Shown: positions 1-6,942, numbered from the stretch's first letter. The stretch: DNA of 9,818 bases from Rhodospirillales bacterium (GCA_025350425.1 JANXXW010000349.1:1-9818); one strand, 5' to 3'. The notes: generated by a model not told the origin, from the letters alone. Numbers and translations: made by a program.

Positions 1-270
1 CAAAAACAACTGCTGGATAAGCCGGTATGCGGGTATCGATGCGGGATGCCCGGCAAGACGGGCCACCAGTAGCCGAAGTCGTAGTCGCCGGGCAGCGGAT
101 CCATGTGTCCATACCGACGTTGATGGACACATAGTGAGCACCGGCGGCCTGCAATGGATCGGTTCAAAGTCGGCCAGCGGATGCAGACGAAAACAGGCGT
201 GTGCGTCCCGGTGGATGCTTGGTCGGGCGCGGGGCATACCTTAAATTAGACCATGCATGGGCGCTCCGCG
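1..270. other. Left-edge region without an identifiable gene
   Basis: No confident gene is visible. Several minus-strand frames are open to the left edge. One begins with an ATG at 235-237 and stays open for 79 codons. Another has an ATG at 102-104 followed by 34 open codons, the first twenty or so strongly G/C-ending (protein begins MDPLPGDYDFGYWW). A third frame reads HYVSINVGMDT across 113-145. No single frame looks coding throughout, so this may be the start of a gene leaving the window, a frameshifted relic, or chance openness in GC-rich DNA. A plus-strand frame is also open from the edge to about 243. There is no clear rho-independent terminator behind the ATPase gene that ends at 271. 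A perfect palindrome, ccatgcatgg, lies at 251-260. Confidence 0.3.
103..132. repeat. Perfect 10-bp inverted repeat with 10-base loop
   Basis: The arms atgtgtccat (103-112) and atggacacat (123-132) are exact reverse complements separated by ten bases. Neither side has a T-tract, so this is not a standard intrinsic terminator. It overlaps two minus-strand ATG codons (130-132 and 102-104), which would suit an operator or a translation-controlling hairpin if a gene starts here. The role is inferred only. Confidence 0.6.
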
Positions 271-1104
271 TCACGACAGCGGCTCAAGATGCCCAGGCTC
301 GGCAGCGCGTTTGAAACCGCTGGAAGCGTGCATCAGGCTCAGGGTGTAGGCGTTGGTCACGCGGTGCGCGGCCAGATCGGGCGCTGACAAAAACTCAACC
401 GTCTGCCCGCGCTGCATGACCATCAGCCGCTCGCACAGGTGGGTGACCACCGCGAGGTCATGGCTGACCATCACGAACGTCAGACCACGGCGGCAGCGCA
501 GCGCATCGAGCAGGTTCAGCACTTCGGCCTGCACCGACGCATCGAGCGCGGACGTGGGTTCGTCGAGCAGCAGTATCTGCGGCTCCAGAATCAGCGCTCT
601 GGCAATCGCGATGCGCTGGCGCTGACCACCAGACAACTGGTGCGGGTAGCGAAAGCGAAACCCGGTGCCCAGGCCCACTTCATCGAGCGCGCGTTCAATG
701 CGCGTCTCCGCGTCTGGCACGCCGTGAATCGCCAGCGGCTCGGCCAGAATCCTGTCCACGGTCTGACGGGGATGCAGCGAGCCATACGGGTCCTGAAACA
801 CCATCTGGACGCTGCGGTTGAAAGCGCGTCGCTGGTCGCCCGCGAGCGCCAGGACGTCCGCGCCATTATAGGCGATGCGGCCGGAATCGGGCTCATGCAG
901 GCGGACCAGGCAGCGCGCGAGGGTGGATTTGCCGCAGCCGGATTCGCCAACGATGCCGACCGCCTCACCACGGGCGATGGAGAGGCTGACGTCGTGGACG
1001 GCCTGGAGCATCGGGCGTGGCCTGCCGCGCAGGGCGTCAAGCGTGGAGCGGCGCAAGGGGAAACGCTTGGAGAGGTGGTCAATTTCGAGCAAGGCGGCGG
1101 TCAT
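271..1104 (-). CDS. Peptide/nickel-type ABC importer ATPase, second subunit (DppF/OppF-like)
   Basis: This is one of the two cytoplasmic ATPases that power the importer encoded upstream. Over 277 residues it shows Walker A GESGCGKS at 53-60, the Q-loop glutamine near 104, the ABC signature LSGGQ at 157-161, Walker B ILLLDEP ending near 183 with catalytic Glu182, and the switch histidine at 215. I chose the ATG at 1102-1104 because it overlaps the preceding stop codon as ATGA, and because the protein then starts MTAALLEIDHLSKRF, the usual beginning of this family. A start 10 codons upstream is open but would overlap the previous gene further. The C-terminal tail after residue 240 is short and lacks a full oligopeptide-transporter C-terminal domain. 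It is the last gene of the operon. The substrate is not determinable; Dpp, Opp, Gsi and Nik-type systems all share this architecture. Confidence 0.93.
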   Translation of the reverse strand: MTAALLEIDHLSKRFPLRRSTLDALRGRPRPMLQAVHDVSLSIARGEAVGIVGESGCGKSTLARCLVRLHEPDSGRIAYNGADVLALAGDQRRAFNRSVQMVFQDPYGSLHPRQTVDRILAEPLAIHGVPDAETRIERALDEVGLGTGFRFRYPHQLSGGQRQRIAIARALILEPQILLLDEPTSALDASVQAEVLNLLDALRCRRGLTFVMVSHDLAVVTHLCERLMVMQRGQTVEFLSAPDLAAHRVTNAYTLSLMHASSGFKRAAEPGHLEPLS

Positions 1105-2093
1105 GAGGGCACGCGGGCGGGGAGGCGGTTCCACGCGGTGCAGGCGCTGGCACGGCCGGGTTCGACTTCGATGAGCGGCGGGCGGTGTTCAGTGCAGAGC
1201 GGATTGGTGTAGCCGCAGCGCGGCACGAAAGCGCAGGCATCGGGCGGACGGCCGAGGCTCGGGGGCTGACCGGGGATGGGGGCGAGGCGCGTGCGGGCGG
1301 TGCCCTCGCCTGGCATGGAGCGGAGCAGCGCGTCGGTGTAGGCGTGGCGGGGCTGGTGGAACACGTCGGCGACGGACCCCGCTTCGGCGACGCGGCCGGC
1401 GTAGAGTACGACCATGCGGTCGCAGGTCTCGGCCACGACGCCCAGATCATGCGTAACCAGCAACAGGCCCATGCCCCGATCGGCGACGAGGCGGAGGAGA
1501 AGGGCAAGGATCTGGTCCTGGATGGTGACATCGAGCGCCGTGGTGGGCTCGTCGGCAAGCAGGATTTCGGGGCCGGCGGCCAGGGCAATGGCGATCATGG
1601 CACGCTGACGCTGTCCGCCGGAGAGTTCGTGCGGGTAAGCGCCGAGCCGACGGGAAGCGTCGGTGATGCCGACCTCGCCGAGCAGCTCGATGGCGCGGCG
1701 GCGGCGGGCGGCGGCGTTGAGGGTGGTGTGGGCGGACAACGATTCCTCGATCTGAAGGCCGATGGGCAGGACGGGGTTGAGGGCGGCCGTGGGTTCCTGG
1801 AAGACGGCGGCCATGCCCTTGCCCCGCATCTCGCGCAGCTCGTGGTCCGGCATGGCGAGGACGTCGCGGCCTTTCCAGAGCACGCGGCCACCGATATGGG
1901 CGGCGTGCAGCAGGCGCAGCAGGGCGCGCAAAGTGACGCTTTTGCCGGAGCCGGATTCCCCTACGAGGCCAACCACCTCGCCAGGCATGACATCGAGCGA
2001 AATTCCGTCGACGACGCGCACCGGGCCGGCGGCGGCGGCGGCGGCGGCGGCGAAGGTGACAGTCAGGTCGCGGACGGCCAAGAGCGGCATCAT
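1101..2093 (-). CDS. Peptide/nickel-type ABC importer ATPase, first subunit (DppD/OppD-like)
   Basis: This 330-residue ATPase partners the downstream one. It carries Walker A GESGSGKS at 45-52, the Q-loop near 99, signature LSGGQ at 157-161, Walker B ILLADEP at 177-183, and switch histidine 215. The C-terminal ~70 residues, with PRCGYTNPLC and a later Cys, match the oligopeptide/dipeptide transporter C-terminal domain (oligo_HPY type), which is typical of the D subunit. The ATG at 2091-2093 is chosen because it forms an ATGA overlap with the permease stop and the protein then starts MMPLLAVRDLTVTF; a start 48 codons upstream is open but would lie inside the permease gene. Oddity: eight consecutive alanines at residues 15-22, just before the conserved VVDGISL strand, are encoded by an uninterrupted trinucleotide repeat. 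The downstream ATPase gene overlaps by four bases, so translation is probably coupled. Confidence 0.94.
   Translation of the reverse strand: MMPLLAVRDLTVTFAAAAAAAAGPVRVVDGISLDVMPGEVVGLVGESGSGKSVTLRALLRLLHAAHIGGRVLWKGRDVLAMPDHELREMRGKGMAAVFQEPTAALNPVLPIGLQIEESLSAHTTLNAAARRRRAIELLGEVGITDASRRLGAYPHELSGGQRQRAMIAIALAAGPEILLADEPTTALDVTIQDQILALLLRLVADRGMGLLLVTHDLGVVAETCDRMVVLYAGRVAEAGSVADVFHQPRHAYTDALLRSMPGEGTARTRLAPIPGQPPSLGRPPDACAFVPRCGYTNPLCTEHRPPLIEVEPGRASACTAWNRLPARVPS
2028..2051. repeat. Trinucleotide microsatellite (GGC)8 inside the DppD-like gene
   Basis: Eight perfect ggc units on the plus strand read as eight GCC alanine codons on the minus strand. Slippage would change the alanine run in whole codons and keep the frame. 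The tract lies in the N-terminal strand-turn region ahead of Walker A, where family members usually have a short variable linker. Confidence 0.85.
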
Positions 2094-2899
2094 CTCCGCA
2101 CGTCCATGAGATCGGCCAGACCATCGCCAGTGAGGCTGAAGCCGAGGCCGGTCAGCACGATGGCGAGGCCGGGGAACAGGCTCATCCAAGGCGCGGTGGT
2201 GAAGAAATTCTTGCCGTCGGCGACCAGCACGCCCCATTCGGGCGTCGGCGGCTGCGCGCCCAGGCCGAGATAGCCGAGACTGGAGCCGAGCAGGATCGCG
2301 AGCGCCATGTCGGTGACGAGGTAAATCAGCACCGGGCGGATCGCGTTCGGCATGATATGGCGCAACATCAGGCGGCGTTGCGAATAGCCAAGGGCACGGG
2401 CGGCGGCGATGTAGTCAGCACCTTTCTGGACCAGCACCTCGCCGCGCATGAGGCGGGCGTAGAACACCCAGCCGACGAGGGCGACGGCGACATACATGTT
2501 GTTCAGGCCAGGGCCGAGGACGGCCACAATGGCGATGACGAGGACAAGGAACGGGAAGGTCTGCACGAGATCAATGAGCCGGCCCACCAGAGTATCCGCG
2601 AGCCCGCCGAACCAGCCGACGAGCAGGCCGATGGTGGCACCGATCAGCAAGGGGCCGATGGTGGCGAACAGGGCGATCTGGAGGTCGATACCGGCGGCAT
2701 GGATGGTGCGGGATAGCAGGTCCCGGCCAAACTGATCGGTGCCGAAGGGGTGGGCGGCGTTGGGGGCGACCATCATGGCGGTATAGTCGAAGGCCAGCGG
2801 ATCGTACGGGGCGACGAGGTCCGGGAAAAGGGCGCAGAGCACGAGGACTGTGAGGATGGTCAGGCCGATCAGGAAGGGGATGGAGAGCCGCCGCTTCAT
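2090..2899 (-). CDS. Peptide/nickel-type ABC importer permease, second subunit (DppC-like)
   Basis: This inner-membrane permease forms the translocation pore with the preceding gene product. It has 269 residues with about six hydrophobic segments (roughly 9-27, 75-97, 112-130, 133-150, 188-212, 240-258). The family hallmark HPFGTDQFGRDLLSR sits at 50-64. The cytoplasmic EAA loop, which docks on the ATPases, is at about 165-186 (AAARALGYSQRRLMLRH). I prefer the ATG at 2897-2899 because AAGGGTG precedes it at ribosome-binding distance; a GTG three codons upstream (2906-2908) is the alternative. Its stop overlaps the next gene as ATGA. The C-terminus, ending DGLADLMDVRR, is typical of the family. 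It starts about 31 bases after the first permease gene. Confidence 0.93.
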   Translation of the reverse strand: MKRRLSIPFLIGLTILTVLVLCALFPDLVAPYDPLAFDYTAMMVAPNAAHPFGTDQFGRDLLSRTIHAAGIDLQIALFATIGPLLIGATIGLLVGWFGGLADTLVGRLIDLVQTFPFLVLVIAIVAVLGPGLNNMYVAVALVGWVFYARLMRGEVLVQKGADYIAAARALGYSQRRLMLRHIMPNAIRPVLIYLVTDMALAILLGSSLGYLGLGAQPPTPEWGVLVADGKNFFTTAPWMSLFPGLAIVLTGLGFSLTGDGLADLMDVRR

Positions 2900-2930
2900 G
2901 GCTGACACCCTTGGTCCCGCATGGTCGCGT

Positions 2931-3869
2931 TCAAACGCCCGTCCGCGGATCGAGCCAGCCGTGCAGGAGATCGGTGGCGAGGAAGGTCAGGGAGACAAGG
3001 ACGGCGAGAATCAGGGTCAGGGCCTGGATGACGGGATAGTCGCGCGAAAAGATGCTGTCGACCATGAGGCGGCCAACGCCGGGGACGGCGAAGACGCTTT
3101 CGGTGATGACGGCACCGCCGAGCAGGGAACCGATGTGCAGGCCGACCAGCGTGACGGTGGTGATGGCGGCACTGCGCAGGACGTGGCGCAGCAGGATCAC
3201 GCGCGACGACAGGCCCTTGGCACGGGCGAAGTCGACGAATTCGGCGCGTAGCACAGCGAGAATGGAGCCACGCAGCGTCCGCATGATGACGGCGGAGAAG
3301 CTGAGGGCGAGCGTGAGGGCGGGAAGGAACAGATGGTAGAGGTGCTCGCCGAAACCCTCGCCGTAGCCGCCGACAGGAAATAGATGCAGGCCGGCCGCGA
3401 ATATAGTGAGCAGGACCAGTCCGACAAAGAACACCGGGGATGACAGGCCGACCTGGAACACGGTGCGGATGAGGATGTCCGGCCAGCGATTCGCGGTCAT
3501 CGCAGCCACGAAGGCCAGCGGGAGAGCGAGGCACAACGCGATCAGCGTCGCCATGCCGGTAAGCATCAAGGTGACCGGCAGTCGCTCGACGATCAACGAC
3601 GCGACGGGGACACGGAAGGCGAGGCTCTCGCCAAAACGGCCCTGGGCCGCCTGGGCGAGGAACGCCACCAACTGCGAAAGAATCGACCGATCGAGGCCGA
3701 GTTGATGCGTGATTCGTTGCACCGTCTCGTCGGTCGCGCGGTCTCCGAGCATGGCGCTGACGGCGTCCCCGGGCAGGAGACGCGCCAGCACAAACACCAC
3801 GAGGCCGATCAGAAAGAAAGTGGGGACGATCTGGGCGATACGCCCCGCGATGGCGCCGGCGCGGTTCAA
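2931..3869 (-). CDS. Peptide/nickel-type ABC importer permease, first subunit (DppB/GsiC-like)
   Basis: This inner-membrane permease has 312 residues. The family's N-terminal pattern is present: a first membrane segment at about 14-32 ending in LARLLPGD. Further segments lie near 101-123, 134-160, 180-197, 235-258 and 280-303. The EAA loop is at about 214-234 (FARAKGLSSRVILLRHVLRSA region), and the conserved ITESVFAVPGVGRL follows at 255-268. The start appears to be TTG at 3867-3869: an in-frame TAG lies four codons upstream, no in-frame ATG or GTG precedes the first membrane segment, and the resulting length suits the family. The ribosome-binding site is weak, so translation may depend on coupling to the binding-protein gene, which ends 16 bases upstream. 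Confidence 0.92.
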   Translation of the reverse strand: MNRAGAIAGRIAQIVPTFFLIGLVVFVLARLLPGDAVSAMLGDRATDETVQRITHQLGLDRSILSQLVAFLAQAAQGRFGESLAFRVPVASLIVERLPVTLMLTGMATLIALCLALPLAFVAAMTANRWPDILIRTVFQVGLSSPVFFVGLVLLTIFAAGLHLFPVGGYGEGFGEHLYHLFLPALTLALSFSAVIMRTLRGSILAVLRAEFVDFARAKGLSSRVILLRHVLRSAAITTVTLVGLHIGSLLGGAVITESVFAVPGVGRLMVDSIFSRDYPVIQALTLILAVLVSLTFLATDLLHGWLDPRTGV

Positions 3870-3885
3870 GCTGAGCCGCTACGCA

Positions 3886-5481
3886 TTACTTCTCGACACT
3901 TGCCATTTCGAAGATGTTGTTGCCGAGCGGTATTTGCACGAAGCCCTTCACCTTGGCGCGGAACGCAACGGGATAGGGCGTCTCGTACAGATAGACGATT
4001 GGCGCCGCAGCGTTGTAGATGCTTTGGATTTCCGTGTATTGCGCCGCGCGCTTGGCCGGATCGATCTCCCTCTGGCTGGCGAGATAAAGTTCGTCCGCCC
4101 GTGCGTCCTGCCACCCCGAATGCAGGCTGGCGATGTTGGGGAAATAGGCAAAATAGGAGGTTATCTCGCTGGGATCGGCGATATCGTCAGTCCAGGCGGC
4201 AGTGCGTAGCTGAAAGGTGCCGGCGCGGTAGTGGGCGGTCAGCGTGGGATTGTCCAGCTGCTCGATCTTGAGGCGAACGCCGATCGCCGACCACATCTGT
4301 TGCGCTAAAGTAAGGTTTGTCAGGTTGTCCTGGTTGCCCGAAAGCGTGAGACAGGTGAGATCGAAGCCGCCAGCCATTCCGGCCTCTGCGAGCAGCGCCT
4401 TGGCCTTTGCCAGATCGTAGGGATAAAGCGGCGACGGTGCGAACAAGGGGGTGGCCGACGACATGAACGAGCGCATCGGCTTGCCAAGTCCGAGCGTGGT
4501 CACCCCGATCACGGCATCCTTGTTCATGGCGTAGTTGAGGGCTTGGCGCACCTTGAGGTTGGCCAGCGGATTGGGCGCACCGTTCAGCGTCGGGCGCACA
4601 TTCATGGTGAGATAGGCGACCCGGGTGCTGGGCCAAAGCTCCATCCGGAGGTTTGGATCGGCCTGCAACTCCTTGACGCGGGCGAAGGGAACGAACTCGA
4701 CGCCATCGAGCTCGCCAGCCTTTAACTTTAACAGCCGGGTCGAGTCGTCGGGGATGATCTGAAATTCAAGTTCGTCAAGGAGCGGCAGCGCCTGGCCGTT
4801 ATCAGCCTTCCTCCAATACTGTGGGTTCCGGCGTAGCTTCATCGAGGAACCGCGTTTCCATTCGACCAGGACGAACGGGCCGGTGCCTATCGGCTTCTCG
4901 CCGAATGCCTTGGCCTTGTCGTCCATCGTGTCGCCAGGCATCGCCTCGAACGCTTTTTTCGGCAGGATCGCGGTGTTGAACGTGGCGAGAACCGGGATGA
5001 TGGTGGCATCGGGGTTCTTCAGGCGTAGCACGACCGTGTTGCCTGCGGCATCGACGTGATCGACGGAAGCAAGCAGCGAGTTCCAAGGGCCGGCTTTCGG
5101 ATCGCGCGCCCGGTCGAGCGACCAGACGACATCGTCGGCGGAAAGCGGTGTGCCATCGGAGAACTTGACGCCCTCACGCAAGGTGAGAGTGACGGTCTTG
5201 CCACCGTCAGTAATCTCGTACGCGGTAGCGAGGCCGGGCTGTGTCCCCTGCCCGTTCGCTGTCGGCAGCAGCAACGTGTCGTAGATGTTGGTCATCACCC
5301 AGATATCGACGTTGGCGTCGGTCAGCACGGGGTCGAGGAACAGGCTGTCGGCATAGCGGCCGAACACCAATTTCCCACCAGTCGTTGCGGCCTGGGCTTG
5401 GCTAAGCCCCGCCTGCAAGGCCAGTAATCCCATAACGCCGCCCAGCGTCGCGCGTCGTGTCAAAGGTATCGTCGAGATCAT
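3886..5481 (-). CDS. Exported solute-binding protein of the peptide/nickel ABC importer (SBP family 5)
   Basis: This protein captures substrate in the periplasm for the permeases encoded downstream. It is 531 residues, a normal length for extracellular solute-binding family 5. The N-terminus has a twin arginine (LTRRATLGG, Arg9-Arg10), a hydrophobic stretch to about 25, and an AQA-type cleavage site near 31, so Tat export is plausible, with Sec as the alternative. The mature part shows family features: an early LDP segment, the VTLTLREGVKFSDGTPLSADDVV region, the GTGPFVL motif near 185-191, and C-terminal PIVYLYETPYPVAFRAKVKGF. The ATG at 5479-5481 is preferred; a GTG seven codons upstream has no better ribosome site. 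First importer gene; the permease gene follows after 16 bases. Ligand unknown: di/oligopeptides, glutathione, opines and metal chelates are all bound by this family. Confidence 0.93.
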   Translation of the reverse strand: MISTIPLTRRATLGGVMGLLALQAGLSQAQAATTGGKLVFGRYADSLFLDPVLTDANVDIWVMTNIYDTLLLPTANGQGTQPGLATAYEITDGGKTVTLTLREGVKFSDGTPLSADDVVWSLDRARDPKAGPWNSLLASVDHVDAAGNTVVLRLKNPDATIIPVLATFNTAILPKKAFEAMPGDTMDDKAKAFGEKPIGTGPFVLVEWKRGSSMKLRRNPQYWRKADNGQALPLLDELEFQIIPDDSTRLLKLKAGELDGVEFVPFARVKELQADPNLRMELWPSTRVAYLTMNVRPTLNGAPNPLANLKVRQALNYAMNKDAVIGVTTLGLGKPMRSFMSSATPLFAPSPLYPYDLAKAKALLAEAGMAGGFDLTCLTLSGNQDNLTNLTLAQQMWSAIGVRLKIEQLDNPTLTAHYRAGTFQLRTAAWTDDIADPSEITSYFAYFPNIASLHSGWQDARADELYLASQREIDPAKRAAQYTEIQSIYNAAAPIVYLYETPYPVAFRAKVKGFVQIPLGNNIFEMASVEK

Positions 5482-5566
5482 TACACCATTCCCACCGTTC
5501 ACCCCGACGTTGGAGGAACCGGGCGGGCCGAGTCAACTGGACCGGTTTACGCCGGCCCGACTTTTG
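5482..5566 (-). promoter_or_regulatory. Leader of the importer operon, with hairpin and a possible -35 element
   Basis: This 85-bp gap separates the coiled-coil gene from the binding-protein gene. An inverted repeat cgggccg (5524-5530) / cggcccg (5553-5559) sits directly after the upstream stop codon. On the minus strand it lacks a following T-tract, so termination would be weak; on the plus strand cttttg follows it. Between the arms, minus-strand TTGACT (5531-5536) resembles a -35 hexamer, but I see no convincing -10 at the right distance. Whether the importer has its own promoter here or reads through from the upstream gene is open. Confidence 0.3.
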
Positions 5567-6238
5567 CTAGGTCTTCTTCGCGCGCGTTTTAATCCACCAC
5601 TTTACTGGTTGCTGTTCTTTTTCAGGACGCGGGGCGCGAGGCGCGGAAGCCTTCTTGGCGGCGCGAATCGTCACTCGTGGCGTTGGTTCGATCGGCTCGA
5701 CGACCGCTACTTCCACCAACGTCACCACTTCGACAACGTCACGCTCCATGAGGGCTTCCTCGCGTGCAAGCTCCATGTGGGCGAGTTTGGTGCGCAGATC
5801 GCGGATCACGCCTTGCGCCTCATCCAATGCGCGTTCCGCGCGCTCGCGGGCGGCATGCTCGCTCGTGAGGCTGACCTGCAGCGCTTCCAGCCGGTTCACC
5901 GCTGAACCATTGGAAGGGGCCAATGTTTCGGTCACGTGGTCTGGCCGGGTCCGCATTACCGTTACCGGCACGTCTCCGTCCTGGACGAAGCGATGCCGGC
6001 GCGGCGCGGAGCTTACAGGGTTTGCTGGCCTGCGTTCGCGGCTTGGTCCGGGACCGGGCTGAGATTGGCGCGCGGTGCCACCCAACATTCCCAAGGCGCG
6101 GCGCATGTTCGCCTCGTCCGCTTGCGCGGCATCGCGCTGCGCTGCCTCGTCGCGCGCGACGTCCAATCGCCCGTTATCCTCAAGCCCGCTACTCTCAGTC
6201 TCGCCGGAATCCGTGGAAAATCGCAGTATACGAGGCAT
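5567..6238 (-). CDS. Uncharacterised coiled-coil protein with basic C-terminus
   Basis: I do not recognise a named family. The 223-residue product starts MPRILRFS from an ATG at 6236-6238. Residues 20-110 are polar and low in hydrophobics, probably disordered. Residues about 113-170 form a Glu/Arg/Ala-rich heptad-like stretch (LEALQVSL, RAERALDEAQ, LRTKLAHMELAREEALMERD), consistent with a coiled coil. A Val/Glu-rich strand segment follows (170-190), then a Lys/Arg/Pro tail containing PVKWW at 211-215. There is no signal peptide or membrane segment, so it is likely cytoplasmic, and the basic tail could contact nucleic acid or membrane. It lies 85 bp upstream of the importer genes in the same direction but need not share their function. 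Plus-strand frames opposite it are open, as is common in GC-rich DNA, but they lack coherent protein character. Confidence 0.7.
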   Translation of the reverse strand: MPRILRFSTDSGETESSGLEDNGRLDVARDEAAQRDAAQADEANMRRALGMLGGTARQSQPGPGPSRERRPANPVSSAPRRHRFVQDGDVPVTVMRTRPDHVTETLAPSNGSAVNRLEALQVSLTSEHAARERAERALDEAQGVIRDLRTKLAHMELAREEALMERDVVEVVTLVEVAVVEPIEPTPRVTIRAAKKASAPRAPRPEKEQQPVKWWIKTRAKKT

Positions 6239-6495
6239 GGATACGTTATTCTCACTACACTTTTGGTCGGCAAAGCCGATGAGGTGACGGTCTGAGGGTC
6301 GGGAGAGGCGAGGTGGAATTCGGCCAGCACGAAGCTGCCACTACACACAGCGCCGCACATGCACTATTGCCGAAAGATTCGCAAGTTGCGGTATTTGGTC
6401 AATCCCGATAATCGCTATCCACGATATTGCGTTGGTTGCGGCAAAAGCAAGTTTGCTGAGCAGTATAGATTGGTTTTTAACGAAGGAATGAGAAG
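6239..6495. other. Divergent intergenic region between the coiled-coil and GlcG/HbpS-like genes
   Basis: These 257 bases separate divergently transcribed genes, so they should hold promoters for both directions. The right part (about 6360-6480) is noticeably more AT-rich than its surroundings. It contains the short palindrome cgcaagttgcg near 6381 and a plus-strand TATAGA (6464-6469) that could be a -10 element, though no well-spaced -35 is evident. GAAGGA at 6482-6487 is the ribosome-binding site of the next gene. A possible small ORF inside it is listed separately. Confidence 0.5.
6245..6273 (-). promoter_or_regulatory. Candidate promoter for the coiled-coil gene, giving a near-leaderless transcript
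   Basis: On the minus strand TTGCCG (6268-6273) and AATAAC (6245-6250) are separated by exactly 17 bases. Each matches four of six consensus positions. The -10 ends six bases before the ATG, so transcription would start at or next to the start codon, which fits the absence of a clear Shine-Dalgarno sequence. It is a weak match and could be chance. Confidence 0.3.
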
Positions 6496-6508
6496 ATGTC
6501 GCAGATGA
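6359..6508 (+). CDS. Possible 49-residue Cys-containing small protein (zinc-ribbon-like), doubtful
   Basis: An ATG at 6359 opens a 49-codon frame ending in TGA at 6506-6508, overlapping the first 13 bases of the GlcG/HbpS-like gene. The product is strongly basic and contains RYCVGCGKSK (a CxxC pair at 24 and 27), an aromatic-basic stretch, and MRRCRR near the end (Cys47). This resembles the first half of small zinc ribbons, but the second knuckle lacks a fourth cysteine unless Cys4 serves. Codons are A/T-ending, unlike neighbouring genes, and there is no ribosome-binding site. It could be a relic of transferred DNA, a leader ORF coupled to the next gene, or chance. Confidence 0.25.
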   Translation: MHYCRKIRKLRYLVNPDNRYPRYCVGCGKSKFAEQYRLVFNEGMRRCRR

Positions 6509-6942
6509 ACCTGGCACTCGCGGACACCATCGTGACAGCAGCGCTCGCGAAGGGACGTGAAATGAATTTCGCGCCGCTCTCGGTGGCCGTGCTCGACGCG
6601 GGCGGCCATCTGACCGCCTTCAAGCGGGAGGATCGTTCCGGCATCCTGCGGTTCGACATTGCGTTCGGTAAGGCCTGGGGCGCGCTCGGCATGGGTTTTG
6701 GGTCGCGTGAACTGGCGGCGCGCGCGCAGTCCACCCCGGCCTTCATCAATGCTATCGCAGTGGCCAGTGGCGGGCGCGTCGTGCCGGTGCCGAGCGGCGT
6801 GCTGGTGATCGATGCCGAAGGCGAGGTGATCGGAGCGGTCGGTATCTCCGGCGACACGTCCGACAACGACGAAATTTGCGCGCTCGCGGGGATCAAGGCC
6901 GGTGGAATGAAGGCACAGACAGACGCGACCAAGCCGGCGTGA
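6496..6942 (+). CDS. GlcG/HbpS-family protein
   Basis: This 148-residue protein belongs to the GlcG/HbpS (haem-degrading/haem-binding domain) family. Seen: an N-terminal helix with LALADTIVTAALAKG, then the characteristic strand-turn SVAVLDAGGHLTAFKRED (about 29-46), a central FGKAWGALGMG helix, the Gly-rich SGGRVVPVPSGVLVID (about 90-106), and the GEVIGAVGISGDTSDNDEICALAG signature (about 108-131) that ends these domains. There is no signal peptide, so it is cytoplasmic. Members occur near glycolate, propanediol and diverse catabolic genes; HbpS of Streptomyces binds haem, but most members have no proven activity. The ATG is well supported by GAAGGA eight bases upstream. It is the first solid gene of the plus-strand group, 53 bases ahead of the exported-protein gene. 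Confidence 0.88.
   Translation: MSQMNLALADTIVTAALAKGREMNFAPLSVAVLDAGGHLTAFKREDRSGILRFDIAFGKAWGALGMGFGSRELAARAQSTPAFINAIAVASGGRVVPVPSGVLVIDAEGEVIGAVGISGDTSDNDEICALAGIKAGGMKAQTDATKPA

Noticed and set aside
251..260. Palindrome ccatgcatgg after the last importer gene
   Set aside because: It is perfect but short, with no loop and no T-tract; too little to call an operator or terminator.
439..1212. Plus-strand frame of 257 codons opposite the DppF-like ATPase
   Set aside because: Antisense shadow with no domain character; the minus-strand gene is certain.
1185..2273. Long plus-strand frame (362 codons) opposite the DppD-like ATPase
   Set aside because: It is a GC-driven antisense shadow: Gly/Asp/Ala-rich with no motifs, while the minus strand carries a complete ABC ATPase.
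5923..6282. Plus-strand frames opposite the coiled-coil gene
   Set aside because: Arg-rich low-quality translations; the minus-strand frame has the coherent coiled-coil and lysine tail.
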